DNA from: an uncultured Eubacteriales bacterium
GTDB lineage: Bacteria > Bacillota > Clostridia > Oscillospirales > CAG-272
Direction: 5' to 3'
Assembly (NCBI GenBank): GCA_900546315.1
Contig: URCP01000037.1
Span: 1 to 24,439, forward strand
DNA: 24,439 bases
Position 1 is the first letter of the stretch; each line of letters begins with the position of its first letter. The notes beneath the pieces were generated by a model. The model was not told where the DNA came from, made no database searches, and saw only the letters and a list, made by a program, of their open reading frames with translations. This document shows, one piece after another, positions 1-8,045 of the stretch. The position numbers and the translations under genes are program-made.

Positions 1-39
1 TTTTAAGAAGCTCACCGTCGCTTCACACGCGACTTAGAT

Positions 40-68
40 ATTATACCATATCTCGGAGCGTTTGTCAA
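40..68 (-). promoter_or_regulatory. Consensus sigma-A promoter P1, firing leftward
   Basis: On the minus strand a perfect -35 box TTGACA (63-68) and a perfect -10 box TATAAT (40-45) are separated by exactly 17 nt ending in TGG, an extended -10. Upstream (69-105) is a run of A and T tracts like an UP element. Transcription would start near position 33 and leave the window, so the target gene is not visible. It is the most downstream of three similar tandem promoters. The first transcribed bases resemble those after P2 (a shared GTCGCGT followed by AAGCGA). Confidence 0.85.
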
Positions 69-230
69 GGGGTTTTTCAAAAGTTTTTTCAACTTTTTTC
101 AAACCGCTCGATGTTTGTCGAAGTTCAGGCTGATCTTATCGGTTGATTTGAGGAGGTTCTTTTTTCAAGGAAGCTCCGCTCACATCGACGATGTCAATCT
201 CTCTTGCCCTTCGCTTTACGCGACCTTTAT

Positions 231-259
231 ATTATATCATATCTTTTCGAGTTTGTCAA
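231..259 (-). promoter_or_regulatory. Consensus sigma-A promoter P2, firing leftward
   Basis: TTGACA (254-259) and TATAAT (231-236) on the minus strand, with a 17-nt spacer ending in TGA. An A/T-tract block (260-296) lies immediately upstream, similar to that of P1. The roughly 160 nt between P2 and P1 hold no credible gene. They include a stretch at 152-173 that reads CTTCCTTGAAAAAAGAACC on the minus strand, faintly like the boxA-type leader motif of Bacillota rRNA operons. Confidence 0.85.
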
Positions 260-343
260 GAGGTTTTGAAAAAGTTTTTTAAGTTTTTTTTCGAAGACCT
301 TTGATTACTCATCAACTGCTTTGCTCTCGCTCACAGTGATATT

Positions 344-372
344 ATTATACCACATCTTTCCGCGTTTGTCAA
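344..372 (-). promoter_or_regulatory. Consensus sigma-A promoter P3, firing leftward
   Basis: TTGACA (367-372) and TATAAT (344-349) on the minus strand, 17-nt spacer ending in TGTGG, A/T tracts upstream at 373-405. It is the most upstream of the tandem set. The rest of 1-459 is A/T-tract spacer. I see no clear + strand sigma-A promoter for the rightward DUF421 gene in this stretch. Confidence 0.85.
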
Positions 373-459
373 CCCCTTTTTCAAAAAAAATCGAAAAAAC
401 TTTTCTGTCCGCGCATATCCAGCTTCACCCCCGCAAATCCTACCACCGGAGGTGAACAT

Positions 460-1128
460 ATGCTGACGATACTTATCCGTCTTATACTCATCTATATTGT
501 TCTCATCGGCACGATGCGCATCATGGGAAAACGCCAGATCGGTGAGATGCAGGTCTCCGAACTCGTCATAACCATTCTGCTCTCCGAGCTTGCCGCCGGC
601 CCCATCGCCGACGCTGACATTCCTCTTGTTTTCGCCGTAATACCGATAGGAGCGCTCGTCTCGATTGAGGTCATAATTTCTTTCGCCGTCACAAAAATTC
701 CTTTCCTGAAACCGATATTTGACGGCAAACCCAGCATACTCATCTCAAACGGCAGACTCAACACAGAAGAGATCTCAAGGGTCCGCATAAGCATCGAGGA
801 GCTTTTGAGCCAGCTCAGGATCGCCGGTATATCCGACATCGACGACGTAAACTACGCGATTCTCGAGCAAAACGGTCAGCTCTCCGTAATAGAAAAAAAG
901 AGCCGTCAAGCGGTAACAAATGAAGATCTCGGCAAGAATCCCACCGAGACCGGCATAGCGCACGCTGTGGTCGTCGATTCAAAGATAAGCGACTTCGACC
1001 TCGGCATCATAGGAAAATCGCGTGAGTGGCTCTCTGAGCGCCTCAGGCACCGTCACGTAAAAATTGAAGACGTCGTCCTTTTCACGGTCGACGATTCCGG
1101 AAAGGAGAATCTGATCAAGAGAAAATGA
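460..1128 (+). CDS. DUF421 (YetF-type) membrane protein
   Basis: A 222-residue protein of the DUF421/YetF family, which is membrane-anchored and of uncertain molecular function. The N-terminal third carries two to three hydrophobic segments (about residues 3-22, 34-50 and 54-78) with the family's GKRQIGEMQVSELV signature between the first two. The remainder is a soluble alpha/beta part including the FDGKPSILISNGRLN stretch typical of the family. The ATG at 460 follows a strong GGAGGTG ribosome binding site, which fixes the start. The stop overlaps the next gene's ATG by 4 nt (ATGA), so the two are translationally coupled. In several Clostridia the same pair of families occurs together. Family assignment is firm; function is not known from the sequence. 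Confidence 0.9.
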   Translation: MLTILIRLILIYIVLIGTMRIMGKRQIGEMQVSELVITILLSELAAGPIADADIPLVFAVIPIGALVSIEVIISFAVTKIPFLKPIFDGKPSILISNGRLNTEEISRVRISIEELLSQLRIAGISDIDDVNYAILEQNGQLSVIEKKSRQAVTNEDLGKNPTETGIAHAVVVDSKISDFDLGIIGKSREWLSERLRHRHVKIEDVVLFTVDDSGKENLIKRK

Positions 1129-1484
1129 GATCATTTTTCATAGCCTGCTCGATACTTCTGGTTATATGCGTTCTGATACTCTTCAACACGTTCTATGTAA
1201 CAAGCAAAACGAGCGAGCTCGACGCGATATGCGAAGAGCTCGCTCTGACAGGCTCCGAGGAATCCCTTACTGAGCTTATATGCGAATGGGAAAGGTCAAG
1301 GTTCCCGCTGACCCTCTCCGTGAAGCATGGCGAGGCTGACCGTGCGGAGAACGCGCTCTGCCTCCTTTCGGAATATCTGAGAAGCGGAAACACCGCGGAT
1401 TTTCGCGCCGAGCTGTCGCTGTTCCGCTCCGCGCTCAGACATATAGCCGATTCGCAGAGGTTCTCCGGCGACAATATCTTTTAG
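1125..1484 (+). CDS. DUF4363 family small membrane-anchored protein
   Basis: A 119-residue protein with one N-terminal transmembrane helix (about residues 4-24) and a predicted all-helical domain. The W-E-x-S-R segment followed by a helix rich in E, L and R matches what I know of DUF4363. It starts inside the DUF421 stop codon (ATGA overlap), so both come from one mRNA and probably act together at the membrane; that functional link is inference. Its TAG stop (1482-1484) overlaps the TAA stop of the convergent minus-strand gene, so there is no space for a conventional terminator between them. Confidence 0.75.
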   Translation: MRSFFIACSILLVICVLILFNTFYVTSKTSELDAICEELALTGSEESLTELICEWERSRFPLTLSVKHGEADRAENALCLLSEYLRSGNTADFRAELSLFRSALRHIADSQRFSGDNIF

Positions 1485-2227
1485 CGGAATATCGTTTTTC
1501 CGTCGGACAGATAGACTTCTTTCCTGATGATAGTGTAGAATTCCGTGAAAGGATCCTCGAAGGTGGTCCCGAGACATTCTTCCGCCTTTCTGACAAGGTG
1601 CTCGGGATTTACATAAGTCGCGTTGTCGGCGGAAAGCAGCGTTTTCACAATGAGACTGCCATCCTCGAAAGTCACGCTGTCAAGCCGCACAAATGGCGAG
1701 ATATCCGCTTCATGGTCGCCCGCCTTAGAGCGTTTCATGACGACGAGCGGATTCGTGTAAAGTGTCGTCAGCTTCTCCGCGTCCTCAGAAGTGAACGACG
1801 GGCTCGTGAGTCTGATTTCATACCTTGCCCAAGCGATCTCGTTGAATTTTCTGTCGCTCGTATAGACGTCGGTGATCTGCATCTCGCTCGTCAGGCACTC
1901 GTTCAGCCGTGCTTTCACCTCATCAGGCGCCATCGGCTCAACGAGCTTTATATCGAAAAACTCGCACTCGCTCTGCGTGCCTATAGACAGAGGCATAGCG
2001 AAAGTGAGCTTGAGCCTCGGATTGAATCCCTGAGTATACCACGCCGGAATCCCCGCGCGCGTGATTATCCTCGTCATGGTCCGGACAAGATCGAGGTGCG
2101 AGATATACTGGAGCATACCGATCTTGTAAAATCTGGCTCTGATCGGCTGCGGAGCCGGCGGGACCGGCTTTTTCTGCGTGGCGGTTTCTTCTGTCATGCT
2201 CTCATTCAGTTCTGCTTCGGACACCAT
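1481..2227 (-). CDS. TIGR03936/DUF2344 radical SAM-linked protein
   Basis: A 248-residue protein of the DUF2344/TIGR03936 family, named for its constant association with a TIGR03960 radical SAM protein, often as the C-terminal part of a fusion. Residues about 28-110 contain the family's conserved core: RARFYKIGMLQYISHLDLVR, then GFNPRLKLTFAMPLSIG. The first about 25 residues are an unconserved acidic/proline-rich leader. The ATG at 2227 is 7 nt after GGAGGTG, which lies inside the end of the upstream gene, so the two genes overlap by 22 nt and are coupled. A role in tRNA or ribosome modification has been suggested from gene context in other Clostridia, where rng, rplU and rpmA follow. Those genes are absent here. 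The biochemical role is unknown. Confidence 0.9.
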   Translation of the reverse strand: MVSEAELNESMTEETATQKKPVPPAPQPIRARFYKIGMLQYISHLDLVRTMTRIITRAGIPAWYTQGFNPRLKLTFAMPLSIGTQSECEFFDIKLVEPMAPDEVKARLNECLTSEMQITDVYTSDRKFNEIAWARYEIRLTSPSFTSEDAEKLTTLYTNPLVVMKRSKAGDHEADISPFVRLDSVTFEDGSLIVKTLLSADNATYVNPEHLVRKAEECLGTTFEDPFTEFYTIIRKEVYLSDGKTIFR

Positions 2228-4080
2228 GTTCTCTCACCTCCGAGTCTGTTCGCGCCGCAGCCCGTGCACTGTTCGGCGCAGTTTCTGTTTGTCTTTGAAT
2301 CGTAAGCGTTGTGTCTTTCGCGGAGCAGGAAGGATTTTGTGACGCCGCAGTCGATGATGTCCCACGGCAGCACCTCGTTCTCCCCGAACTCGCGGTTCGC
2401 GTAGAACGCCGGGTCTATCCCGCAGGCGTCGAACACCTCACACCACGCGTTATAGTCGAAATATTCGTCCCAGCTGTCAAAGCGTATACCGCGCCGTCTC
2501 GCCTCGAGGAGCGCCTTCGACAGCTTCCTGTCGCCGCGCGCGAATACTGCCTCTATGCGGCTTCCGTCCGCGTCGTGGTAGTTGAACACGACCTTAGGGT
2601 CGTCTATCTTCGATAGGACGTATTTCTGCTTTCTGTCGAGTTCTTCAAGTGTGCTCTGAGCCTCCCACTGGAAAGCGGTGAACGGCTTCGGTATGAAGCA
2701 GGCGCAGCTTATAGTAACCTTCGGCGATTTCTTGCCGCGGACGCCGCGCATCACGTCGTAATATGTGTCGACGACACGCTTCGCGAGCTTTGCGATCCCT
2801 TCGAGATCTTCGTCAGTCTCGGTCGGCAGACCGAGCATGAAATACAGCTTGACCTGGCTCTTCCCCGCCTCAAAAGCGGTTCTGCACGCCTTGAGAAGGT
2901 CTTCCTCGGTGACATTCTTGTTGATAGCGTCGCGGAGTCTCTGCGTACCGGCTTCGGGAGCGAACGTGAGCCCGGCGTTCCGGACGGTCGAGATCTTTTC
3001 GAGCAGTTCCTTTGTGAAGCTGTCAAGGCGCATCGACGGAAGCGAGATATTGACCTTCGCATCGTTTGTCCACTCGAGCAGTTTGTCGCAGAGCTCCTCG
3101 ATATTTCTGTAATCGCTTATCGAGAGCGATGAGAGCGATATTTCATCGTATCCGGTAGCTTTGTAAAGCTTCTTCGCGCAGTCGTTCAGTACGTCGACCG
3201 ATTTTTCGCGTATAGGTCTGTAGACCATTCCCGCCTGACAGAACCGGCACCCGCGTATGCACCCGCGATAGACCTCGAGAACGATCCTGTCGTGCACAGT
3301 CTCAATATACGGCATGACGAACTTGTCCGGAAAGAACGCCTTGTCCATGTCCTTGATTATCCGTTTCGTGATCTTCGTCGGTATATCATCATATACAGGC
3401 GTATAAGCCTTGATCGTTCCGTCATCGTTGTAGCTGACATCATACAGTGACGGGACGTAAAAACCATCGAGCTTCGCGGCGCGGTGAAGGAATTCTTTTT
3501 TCGTGTACTCTCCGGATTCCTTCATGTCGGCGTAGAGCCGCATTATCTCCGGAAGTGCCTCTTCGCCTTCTCCGATCGAGAACACGTCGAAGAAATCCGC
3601 GACAGGCTCCGCGTTGTAAGTGCAGGGTCCGCCGCCGATGACGATCGGCATATCATCCCCCCTATCGCTCGCGAGCACAGGTATCCCGGCGAGCTCGAGC
3701 GTGTTGAGGACATTCGTGTAGCAGAGTTCGTACTGGAGGGTGAAACCGACGAAATCGAAATCACGGAGCGAGTCCCCGGACTCATGCGCGTAGAGCGGAA
3801 TATTGTATTTTCTGAGCTGTTCCTCCATGTCGGTCCACGGAGTGTATGCGCGCTCGCACCAGAAGTCGTCGTACTGATTTATCGCGCCGTAGAGTATCCT
3901 TATGCCGAGGTTCGACATTCCGATCTCGTATGTGTCCGGGAAGCAGAAGGCGAATCTCGCCTTGACGCGCGACTTGTCCTTGATGACCTCGCCGTATTCG
4001 CCGCCCGTGTATCTTCCGGGCTTCTCGACCCGTTTGAGCAGGCGTTCGGCTGCCTGTTTCGGAGTCAGATCACTGTTCAT
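2206..4080 (-). CDS. TIGR03960-type B12-binding-like/radical SAM protein
   Basis: A 624-residue protein of the uncharacterized radical SAM family TIGR03960. Residues about 40-190 form a B12-binding-like Rossmann region. The radical SAM 4Fe-4S motif is RGCIRGCRFC, with C274, C278 and C281 in CxxxCxxC spacing, followed by the barrel with the GLPTETDED segment. The extreme C-terminus has a second cysteine cluster (NCAEQCTGCG, then WCP), plausibly a further Fe-S or zinc site. The start at 4080 follows an AAAGGA ribosome binding site. It overlaps the TIGR03936 partner, which presumably forms a two-protein enzyme with it. The substrate is unknown; modification of RNA or a ribosomal component is only a guess from context in other genomes. 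Confidence 0.92.
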   Translation of the reverse strand: MNSDLTPKQAAERLLKRVEKPGRYTGGEYGEVIKDKSRVKARFAFCFPDTYEIGMSNLGIRILYGAINQYDDFWCERAYTPWTDMEEQLRKYNIPLYAHESGDSLRDFDFVGFTLQYELCYTNVLNTLELAGIPVLASDRGDDMPIVIGGGPCTYNAEPVADFFDVFSIGEGEEALPEIMRLYADMKESGEYTKKEFLHRAAKLDGFYVPSLYDVSYNDDGTIKAYTPVYDDIPTKITKRIIKDMDKAFFPDKFVMPYIETVHDRIVLEVYRGCIRGCRFCQAGMVYRPIREKSVDVLNDCAKKLYKATGYDEISLSSLSISDYRNIEELCDKLLEWTNDAKVNISLPSMRLDSFTKELLEKISTVRNAGLTFAPEAGTQRLRDAINKNVTEEDLLKACRTAFEAGKSQVKLYFMLGLPTETDEDLEGIAKLAKRVVDTYYDVMRGVRGKKSPKVTISCACFIPKPFTAFQWEAQSTLEELDRKQKYVLSKIDDPKVVFNYHDADGSRIEAVFARGDRKLSKALLEARRRGIRFDSWDEYFDYNAWCEVFDACGIDPAFYANREFGENEVLPWDIIDCGVTKSFLLRERHNAYDSKTNRNCAEQCTGCGANRLGGERTWCPKQN

Positions 4081-4146
4081 CTGAAAATATCCTTTCGTTA
4101 TTTTTCACTTTGGTTTGACGCTTCGACGGGAAACCTTGTATCCGCA

Positions 4147-4181
4147 AAATGAAGGATGTCGACGCGCGGCACCCTTCATTT
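4147..4181 (-). terminator. Stem-loop after the P-type ATPase-like gene
   Basis: A 9-bp stem (AAATGAAGG, 4147-4155, with CCTTCATTT, 4173-4181) is continued by a 5-bp inner stem (TGTCG with CGGCA) after a one-by-one mismatch, with a 5-nt loop. It lies 13 nt past the stop of the 910-residue gene. On the minus strand it is followed by only four T residues; the better T run is on the + strand side. It may be a weak terminator or a processing hairpin separating this gene from the radical SAM pair. I see no good promoter between it and 4080. Confidence 0.5.
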
Positions 4182-4193
4182 CTATTTTTGTCC

Positions 4194-6926
4194 TTACGCC
4201 ATGAAGTGCGAGATAAGCATAACCGGTATCAGCCACACGAGCTGGTACGCCGCCGTGTAGAGCGAGTTCAGCTGTATCTCCGACGCGAACACCCACACGA
4301 AGACCATAGCCACGACGCCAAGCAGCATCGCGAGTATCTTGACTATTGTAGCGGTTTTCATAGCGTTGTTCACGCGCTCGCAGAGCGTAACTGTGCGGAG
4401 GAGATCCTTGACCGAACGCTTCGAGACAATACCGCTGTCGCAGCGCTCAAAGGTGTGCGGAATATCCTCGACGGTCTTTGAGCGGATGACCTTGACCGGG
4501 TATTTCATCGCCTTGACCTTCTTCGCGAGAAGAACATCGTCGATGTTCGGGTCGAATGACTTGATACCGACGCACATACCGGTCTTGTAGAGCTGCTCGA
4601 GTATCTTCTCGAACTCGCTGTCTATCGTGTACTGCACGTAGACCTTGCCGGCGAGCTGCCCCTGATACGCGATGTAGAGTATTCCGACCGGAGCCGATGC
4701 TTCTATACGCTTGTCCTCCGCGTCATACGGCGGGTCGAAATCCTGCTTTTCCATGTAGGACGCCTTGCCGACCGCGACCGACATCTCGTCGACCGTGACC
4801 GTGAAGCCATCGTCCTCGACAGCCTCGAGCACGACGTTTTCGGAATGTCCGATGTCGTGCGTCGCCTGGCTGAGAACGTCGGCGAGCGGTCCTCCGACCT
4901 TGATGAAGGCGCTGGCGAGGTTGTAGATTATCTCGTCGATACGGTTGTTGCCGTAGACCTTGATGCTCGTGACCTTGACGCCGTTCGACGGGAACACTTC
5001 CTTGTCCTCGAACGAGATGACCGACGCCCCGGCGTAATCGCCGAGCGACTTCTCGCCGATGATGGCGCTGTCGTTCTCATAAGCGTCTCTCGAAGCCTTG
5101 TAGAACGGATAGCTGAATATCGCGAAGGCGGTGAGCGGCATCGTGACCGTGAACGCCGTGAAGGCGTTTGTCAGCGCGGAATAGATATTCGGATCCTTGA
5201 AATAGGACAGGAAGAAGAACACCGCGGAAATCATCAGAACCAGCAGCATGAGGACGCCGACGATCGGTCTCGCGACTCTTCCGTCCCTCGTGCGCGCGAA
5301 GTAGCCGTCGACAAAGTCGGTGCGCCCGACGCGGATTATCTCTGAATCTGCCGGGATGTAATCGCTGAATATCTCGCGCTCGAGCGAGTCGGTGGCGTCG
5401 GAAACCGGGGTCACGACGAATTTCTTGCGTTTTGTCGAGACGATGTTGAAGCTGAACACGTCGCGCTTCAGGCTCAGGAACTCGCAGATGAGAGCGAGCA
5501 GAACCGCCAGCATGACCGGCAGGTTGAAGAGCCTGAACCCCTCGCGCGGAGCGAGGAAGCAGGCGGTGATTGTATATAGCGCCGACACGACAACGATGAA
5601 CGAAGTCATGCTCTCAGACGTAGGTTTCAGCGTGAACAGATTCTTCGCGCCGGTAAATATCTGACTGTAGACGAGCGCGCCGCCGAGCACGACGAACTGG
5701 AGATCGATCATCGAGTAGACGACCGGATAGGATCCCGGCCGCATGAATGACGGCAGCTCGATGCCGAACATACTGTAATTCTCAAGGAAGAAAGTGGCTC
5801 CGACGAGAATAACCGCGAATATAATACGCATTATGAGCGTATAGTACTGGTTCTTGTACCGCGTAAGTATCTCGGTGTTCTGGCTCCTCGAGGTATACTC
5901 GTACTGCTGCTCGATGTTCGCGAGCTTTACTGTTTCTTCCTGCTTCTTCGCCATGTTGTCTGCGAGTTCGGTCGCCTTTTCCTCGCCGACCTTGTCGCGT
6001 ATCTCGTCGTTCATGCCGAAGGCTATCATCAGATTGAGGTCGGTCTGATCGATCTCATCCGGATCCGGCTCGCCGTAAACCTTTGTGGTGTCCGGACCGG
6101 CGTCTTTGGCATCCGCGCCGCTCTTGTCGTCAGGGTGAACAGTCTCGAAGATCTCGGTTGCGGCGTTGTCGAGCGCCTCGTTCACGGTGTCGGAGAATTC
6201 GGCGTTGCCGTCGACAGCCTCGCGGACTTTCTTGATGTCGTATATAGCGGTCTCGCCGCCGTCGCTTTTCGCGGGAACAGCGGAAGGCGTGCCGCTCTCC
6301 GGTCTCTCAGGTTTGTCAGCTCCCGCGGCTATTGCGCCGCCCTCGTCAATGACCTTCATGTCCGCGTCGTCATCGGTATCGAAATCCTCGCGCCACGGGG
6401 CAACCTCCTCCGGTATCGGCACTTCGTCGGCGTTCTGTGTGTCATACGCCGCGCCGCTTCCGGTATCCTCCGTCTCTTTCGTGTCGGTTTTATCGCCAGC
6501 GACGACGTATTCCCCCGCCGGCTCATCCTCCGGAATATCGTTATTTGTCTCATTTACCGCGGGAGCGGCATTTTCAGGAGCGTCAGTCTTTTTGTCCGGA
6601 ACGGGTTCCTCCGCCGGGCTATTTTTCTTTTCCGGACGCTTCGTGTACATACGTATGAGCTCGTCGATATCTATGTCGTCGTCTGTGTCGTTCCCGCCCT
6701 GATAGAGTTCGCGTCTCGCTTCGTCGAGCGTCGAGTCGTCTATTTTCAGCGGAGCGGTCTTCTTCGGTATCTTTCCGGTCACCTTTGTGTCACCGATCGT
6801 TTTGTCGCCGCCCGCGCTCTTAGCGTCCCGTTCGACGCTCTTGTGCAGCAGAGCGAGCAGCTCGTCTGCCGAAACGTCTTCATTCGGTCCCGCGCCGCCG
6901 GCACGGGATCTGTTATCGTCACGCAT
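4194..6926 (-). CDS. Degenerate P1B-type ATPase-like membrane protein
   Basis: A 910-residue protein not recognised as a named family. Residues 1-350 are acidic, low-complexity and apparently disordered, ending in a charged helix. Eight hydrophobic segments follow (about 363-381, 404-424, 440-459, 467-487, 553-575, 588-608, 860-882, 887-907) with a 65-residue loop after the fourth and a 250-residue loop after the sixth: the layout of P1B metal ATPases. Local resemblances fit. TVTMPLTAF sits where the CPx helix would be, ASRDAYENDSAIIGEKSL where P-type ATPases have ASRxGILIKG, and FEDKEVF (641-645 DKEVF) where DKTGT belongs. GILYIAYQGQLAG (748-760) resembles the segment before the hinge, and KTGMCVGIKSFDP the TGDN region. 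The phosphorylation motif, TGES and GDGxNDxx are all absent, so ion pumping by the usual cycle is not expected. The ATG at 6926 follows GAAAGGAAGC. The family assignment is inference from topology and motif order. Confidence 0.6.
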   Translation of the reverse strand: MRDDNRSRAGGAGPNEDVSADELLALLHKSVERDAKSAGGDKTIGDTKVTGKIPKKTAPLKIDDSTLDEARRELYQGGNDTDDDIDIDELIRMYTKRPEKKNSPAEEPVPDKKTDAPENAAPAVNETNNDIPEDEPAGEYVVAGDKTDTKETEDTGSGAAYDTQNADEVPIPEEVAPWREDFDTDDDADMKVIDEGGAIAAGADKPERPESGTPSAVPAKSDGGETAIYDIKKVREAVDGNAEFSDTVNEALDNAATEIFETVHPDDKSGADAKDAGPDTTKVYGEPDPDEIDQTDLNLMIAFGMNDEIRDKVGEEKATELADNMAKKQEETVKLANIEQQYEYTSRSQNTEILTRYKNQYYTLIMRIIFAVILVGATFFLENYSMFGIELPSFMRPGSYPVVYSMIDLQFVVLGGALVYSQIFTGAKNLFTLKPTSESMTSFIVVVSALYTITACFLAPREGFRLFNLPVMLAVLLALICEFLSLKRDVFSFNIVSTKRKKFVVTPVSDATDSLEREIFSDYIPADSEIIRVGRTDFVDGYFARTRDGRVARPIVGVLMLLVLMISAVFFFLSYFKDPNIYSALTNAFTAFTVTMPLTAFAIFSYPFYKASRDAYENDSAIIGEKSLGDYAGASVISFEDKEVFPSNGVKVTSIKVYGNNRIDEIIYNLASAFIKVGGPLADVLSQATHDIGHSENVVLEAVEDDGFTVTVDEMSVAVGKASYMEKQDFDPPYDAEDKRIEASAPVGILYIAYQGQLAGKVYVQYTIDSEFEKILEQLYKTGMCVGIKSFDPNIDDVLLAKKVKAMKYPVKVIRSKTVEDIPHTFERCDSGIVSKRSVKDLLRTVTLCERVNNAMKTATIVKILAMLLGVVAMVFVWVFASEIQLNSLYTAAYQLVWLIPVMLISHFMA

Positions 6927-6969
6927 TGTAGCTTCCTTTCTTCGGATTATTTTGAGATAAAAACATCAC

Positions 6970-7066
6970 TTGGGATACAATGATAAATCAGGTTTTCGCG
7001 GAAAAAAGTATTGGATTTATGTTTTTTCTGCGAAAGCCACCATAAATCAGCGTTTCACTTGATCCC
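6970..7066 (-). repeat. Intergenic structured repeat family A, copy 1
   Basis: An element of about 97 nt starting at the rlmB stop codon. On the minus strand it reads GAAACGCTGATTTATGG, then a 17-bp stem (7022-7038 with 6991-7007, two G-T wobbles), loop CATAAATCCAATAC, then a second GATTTAT and GTATCCCAAG. A second copy follows pyk at 8192-8292. Flanks and loop are shared, while stem sequences differ yet still pair. The loop's ATAAATC is complementary to both flanking GATTTA motifs, so alternative pairings or a pseudoknot are possible. No U tract follows, so it is not a classical terminator. Confidence 0.8.
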
Positions 7067-7975
7067 GGCGAGCTGTCTCGAAGCCTCGCAGAGAAGCACC
7101 GCCGCCGCGCAGGATACATTGAACGAGTTCACTTGCCCGCGCATAGGTATCGAAAGTATGAAATCGCACTTCTTGCGGACAAGCGGCGAGATGCCGAAGC
7201 CCTCGCTCCCGAGAACGATGGCGGTCGCGCTGTCGAATTTCGCGTCATAATACGGCGTTCCGTCCGCCTCCGCGCCGTAAATCCACACGCCTCGCTCCTT
7301 GAGCTCGTCAAGCGCTGAGGCAATATTTGTGGCTTTGGCGACCGGAAGGTACTCGAGAGCTCCGGCGGAAGCCTTGGCGACAACCGCGGAGAGTCCGACC
7401 GCGCGTCTTTTCGGTATTATCAGACCATGAGCTCCCGCGCCTTCCGCGCTCCTGATTATCGCGCCGAGGTTGTGCGGATCCTCAATCTCGTCCGCGACGA
7501 CGATGAACGGTTTCTCTCCTCTCGACTCCGCGAGCGCGAAGATATCGTCAATCGTCGAGTATTCCTTCATCGGAACAAGCGCGCAGACACCCTGATGGTT
7601 CATCCCGCCGGAGAGCGAATCGAGCTTCGCTTTCTCGACCTCGATGACGGGTATCTTTCTCGAGATGCACTCCGCCGCGATGACGGTTATCGAGCCCTCG
7701 CGATCCCCTCGCCTGACAAGCAGCTTGTCGATGGCGCGCCCGCTCTTGATAAGCTCCATGACCGAGTTGCGTCCATAGACTATGGAGGACTCTTCGTTCT
7801 CCATAGTGTCGGCGGCGTTCGTCTCCGCGACCGTGTCAGCGGAATTTTCGTACTTCGCGTCGGATTTTGGTCTGTCGTCATATCTCTTCGGCTTATATCC
7901 GGATTTGTATCCCGGTTTCCGGTCCTGACGATCCCCGGAACGGCGTCTGTTGTTTTTGCTGTTGTCTGTATACAT
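7055..7975 (-). CDS. rlmB: 23S rRNA 2'-O-ribose methyltransferase, RlmB/TrmH (SpoU) family
   Basis: A SpoU-class (SPOUT) methyltransferase that transfers a methyl group from SAM to a ribose 2'-OH of rRNA or tRNA. RlmB modifies 23S G2251 in E. coli; the exact target here is inferred. The start at 7975 (MYTDNSKNN) gives 306 residues; an in-frame start further upstream (8065) would lie above the promoter's transcription start and is rejected. Residues 1-60 are a basic, disordered extension. The substrate-binding domain begins near SSIVYGRNSVMELI, and the three SpoU motifs are EIEDPHNLGAIIRSAE, IVLGSEGFGI and IPMRGQVNSFNVSCAAAVL. The ribosome binding site is weak (GGAG 16 nt upstream). Structured repeat A1 begins at its stop codon. 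Confidence 0.9.
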   Translation of the reverse strand: MYTDNSKNNRRRSGDRQDRKPGYKSGYKPKRYDDRPKSDAKYENSADTVAETNAADTMENEESSIVYGRNSVMELIKSGRAIDKLLVRRGDREGSITVIAAECISRKIPVIEVEKAKLDSLSGGMNHQGVCALVPMKEYSTIDDIFALAESRGEKPFIVVADEIEDPHNLGAIIRSAEGAGAHGLIIPKRRAVGLSAVVAKASAGALEYLPVAKATNIASALDELKERGVWIYGAEADGTPYYDAKFDSATAIVLGSEGFGISPLVRKKCDFILSIPMRGQVNSFNVSCAAAVLLCEASRQLAGIK

Positions 7976-8045
7976 AATTGTAATTATCAGTCTCCGATGG
8001 CATATTATGCCAGTATTTGTGTACGTATATAAACGTCTCTCGTTT

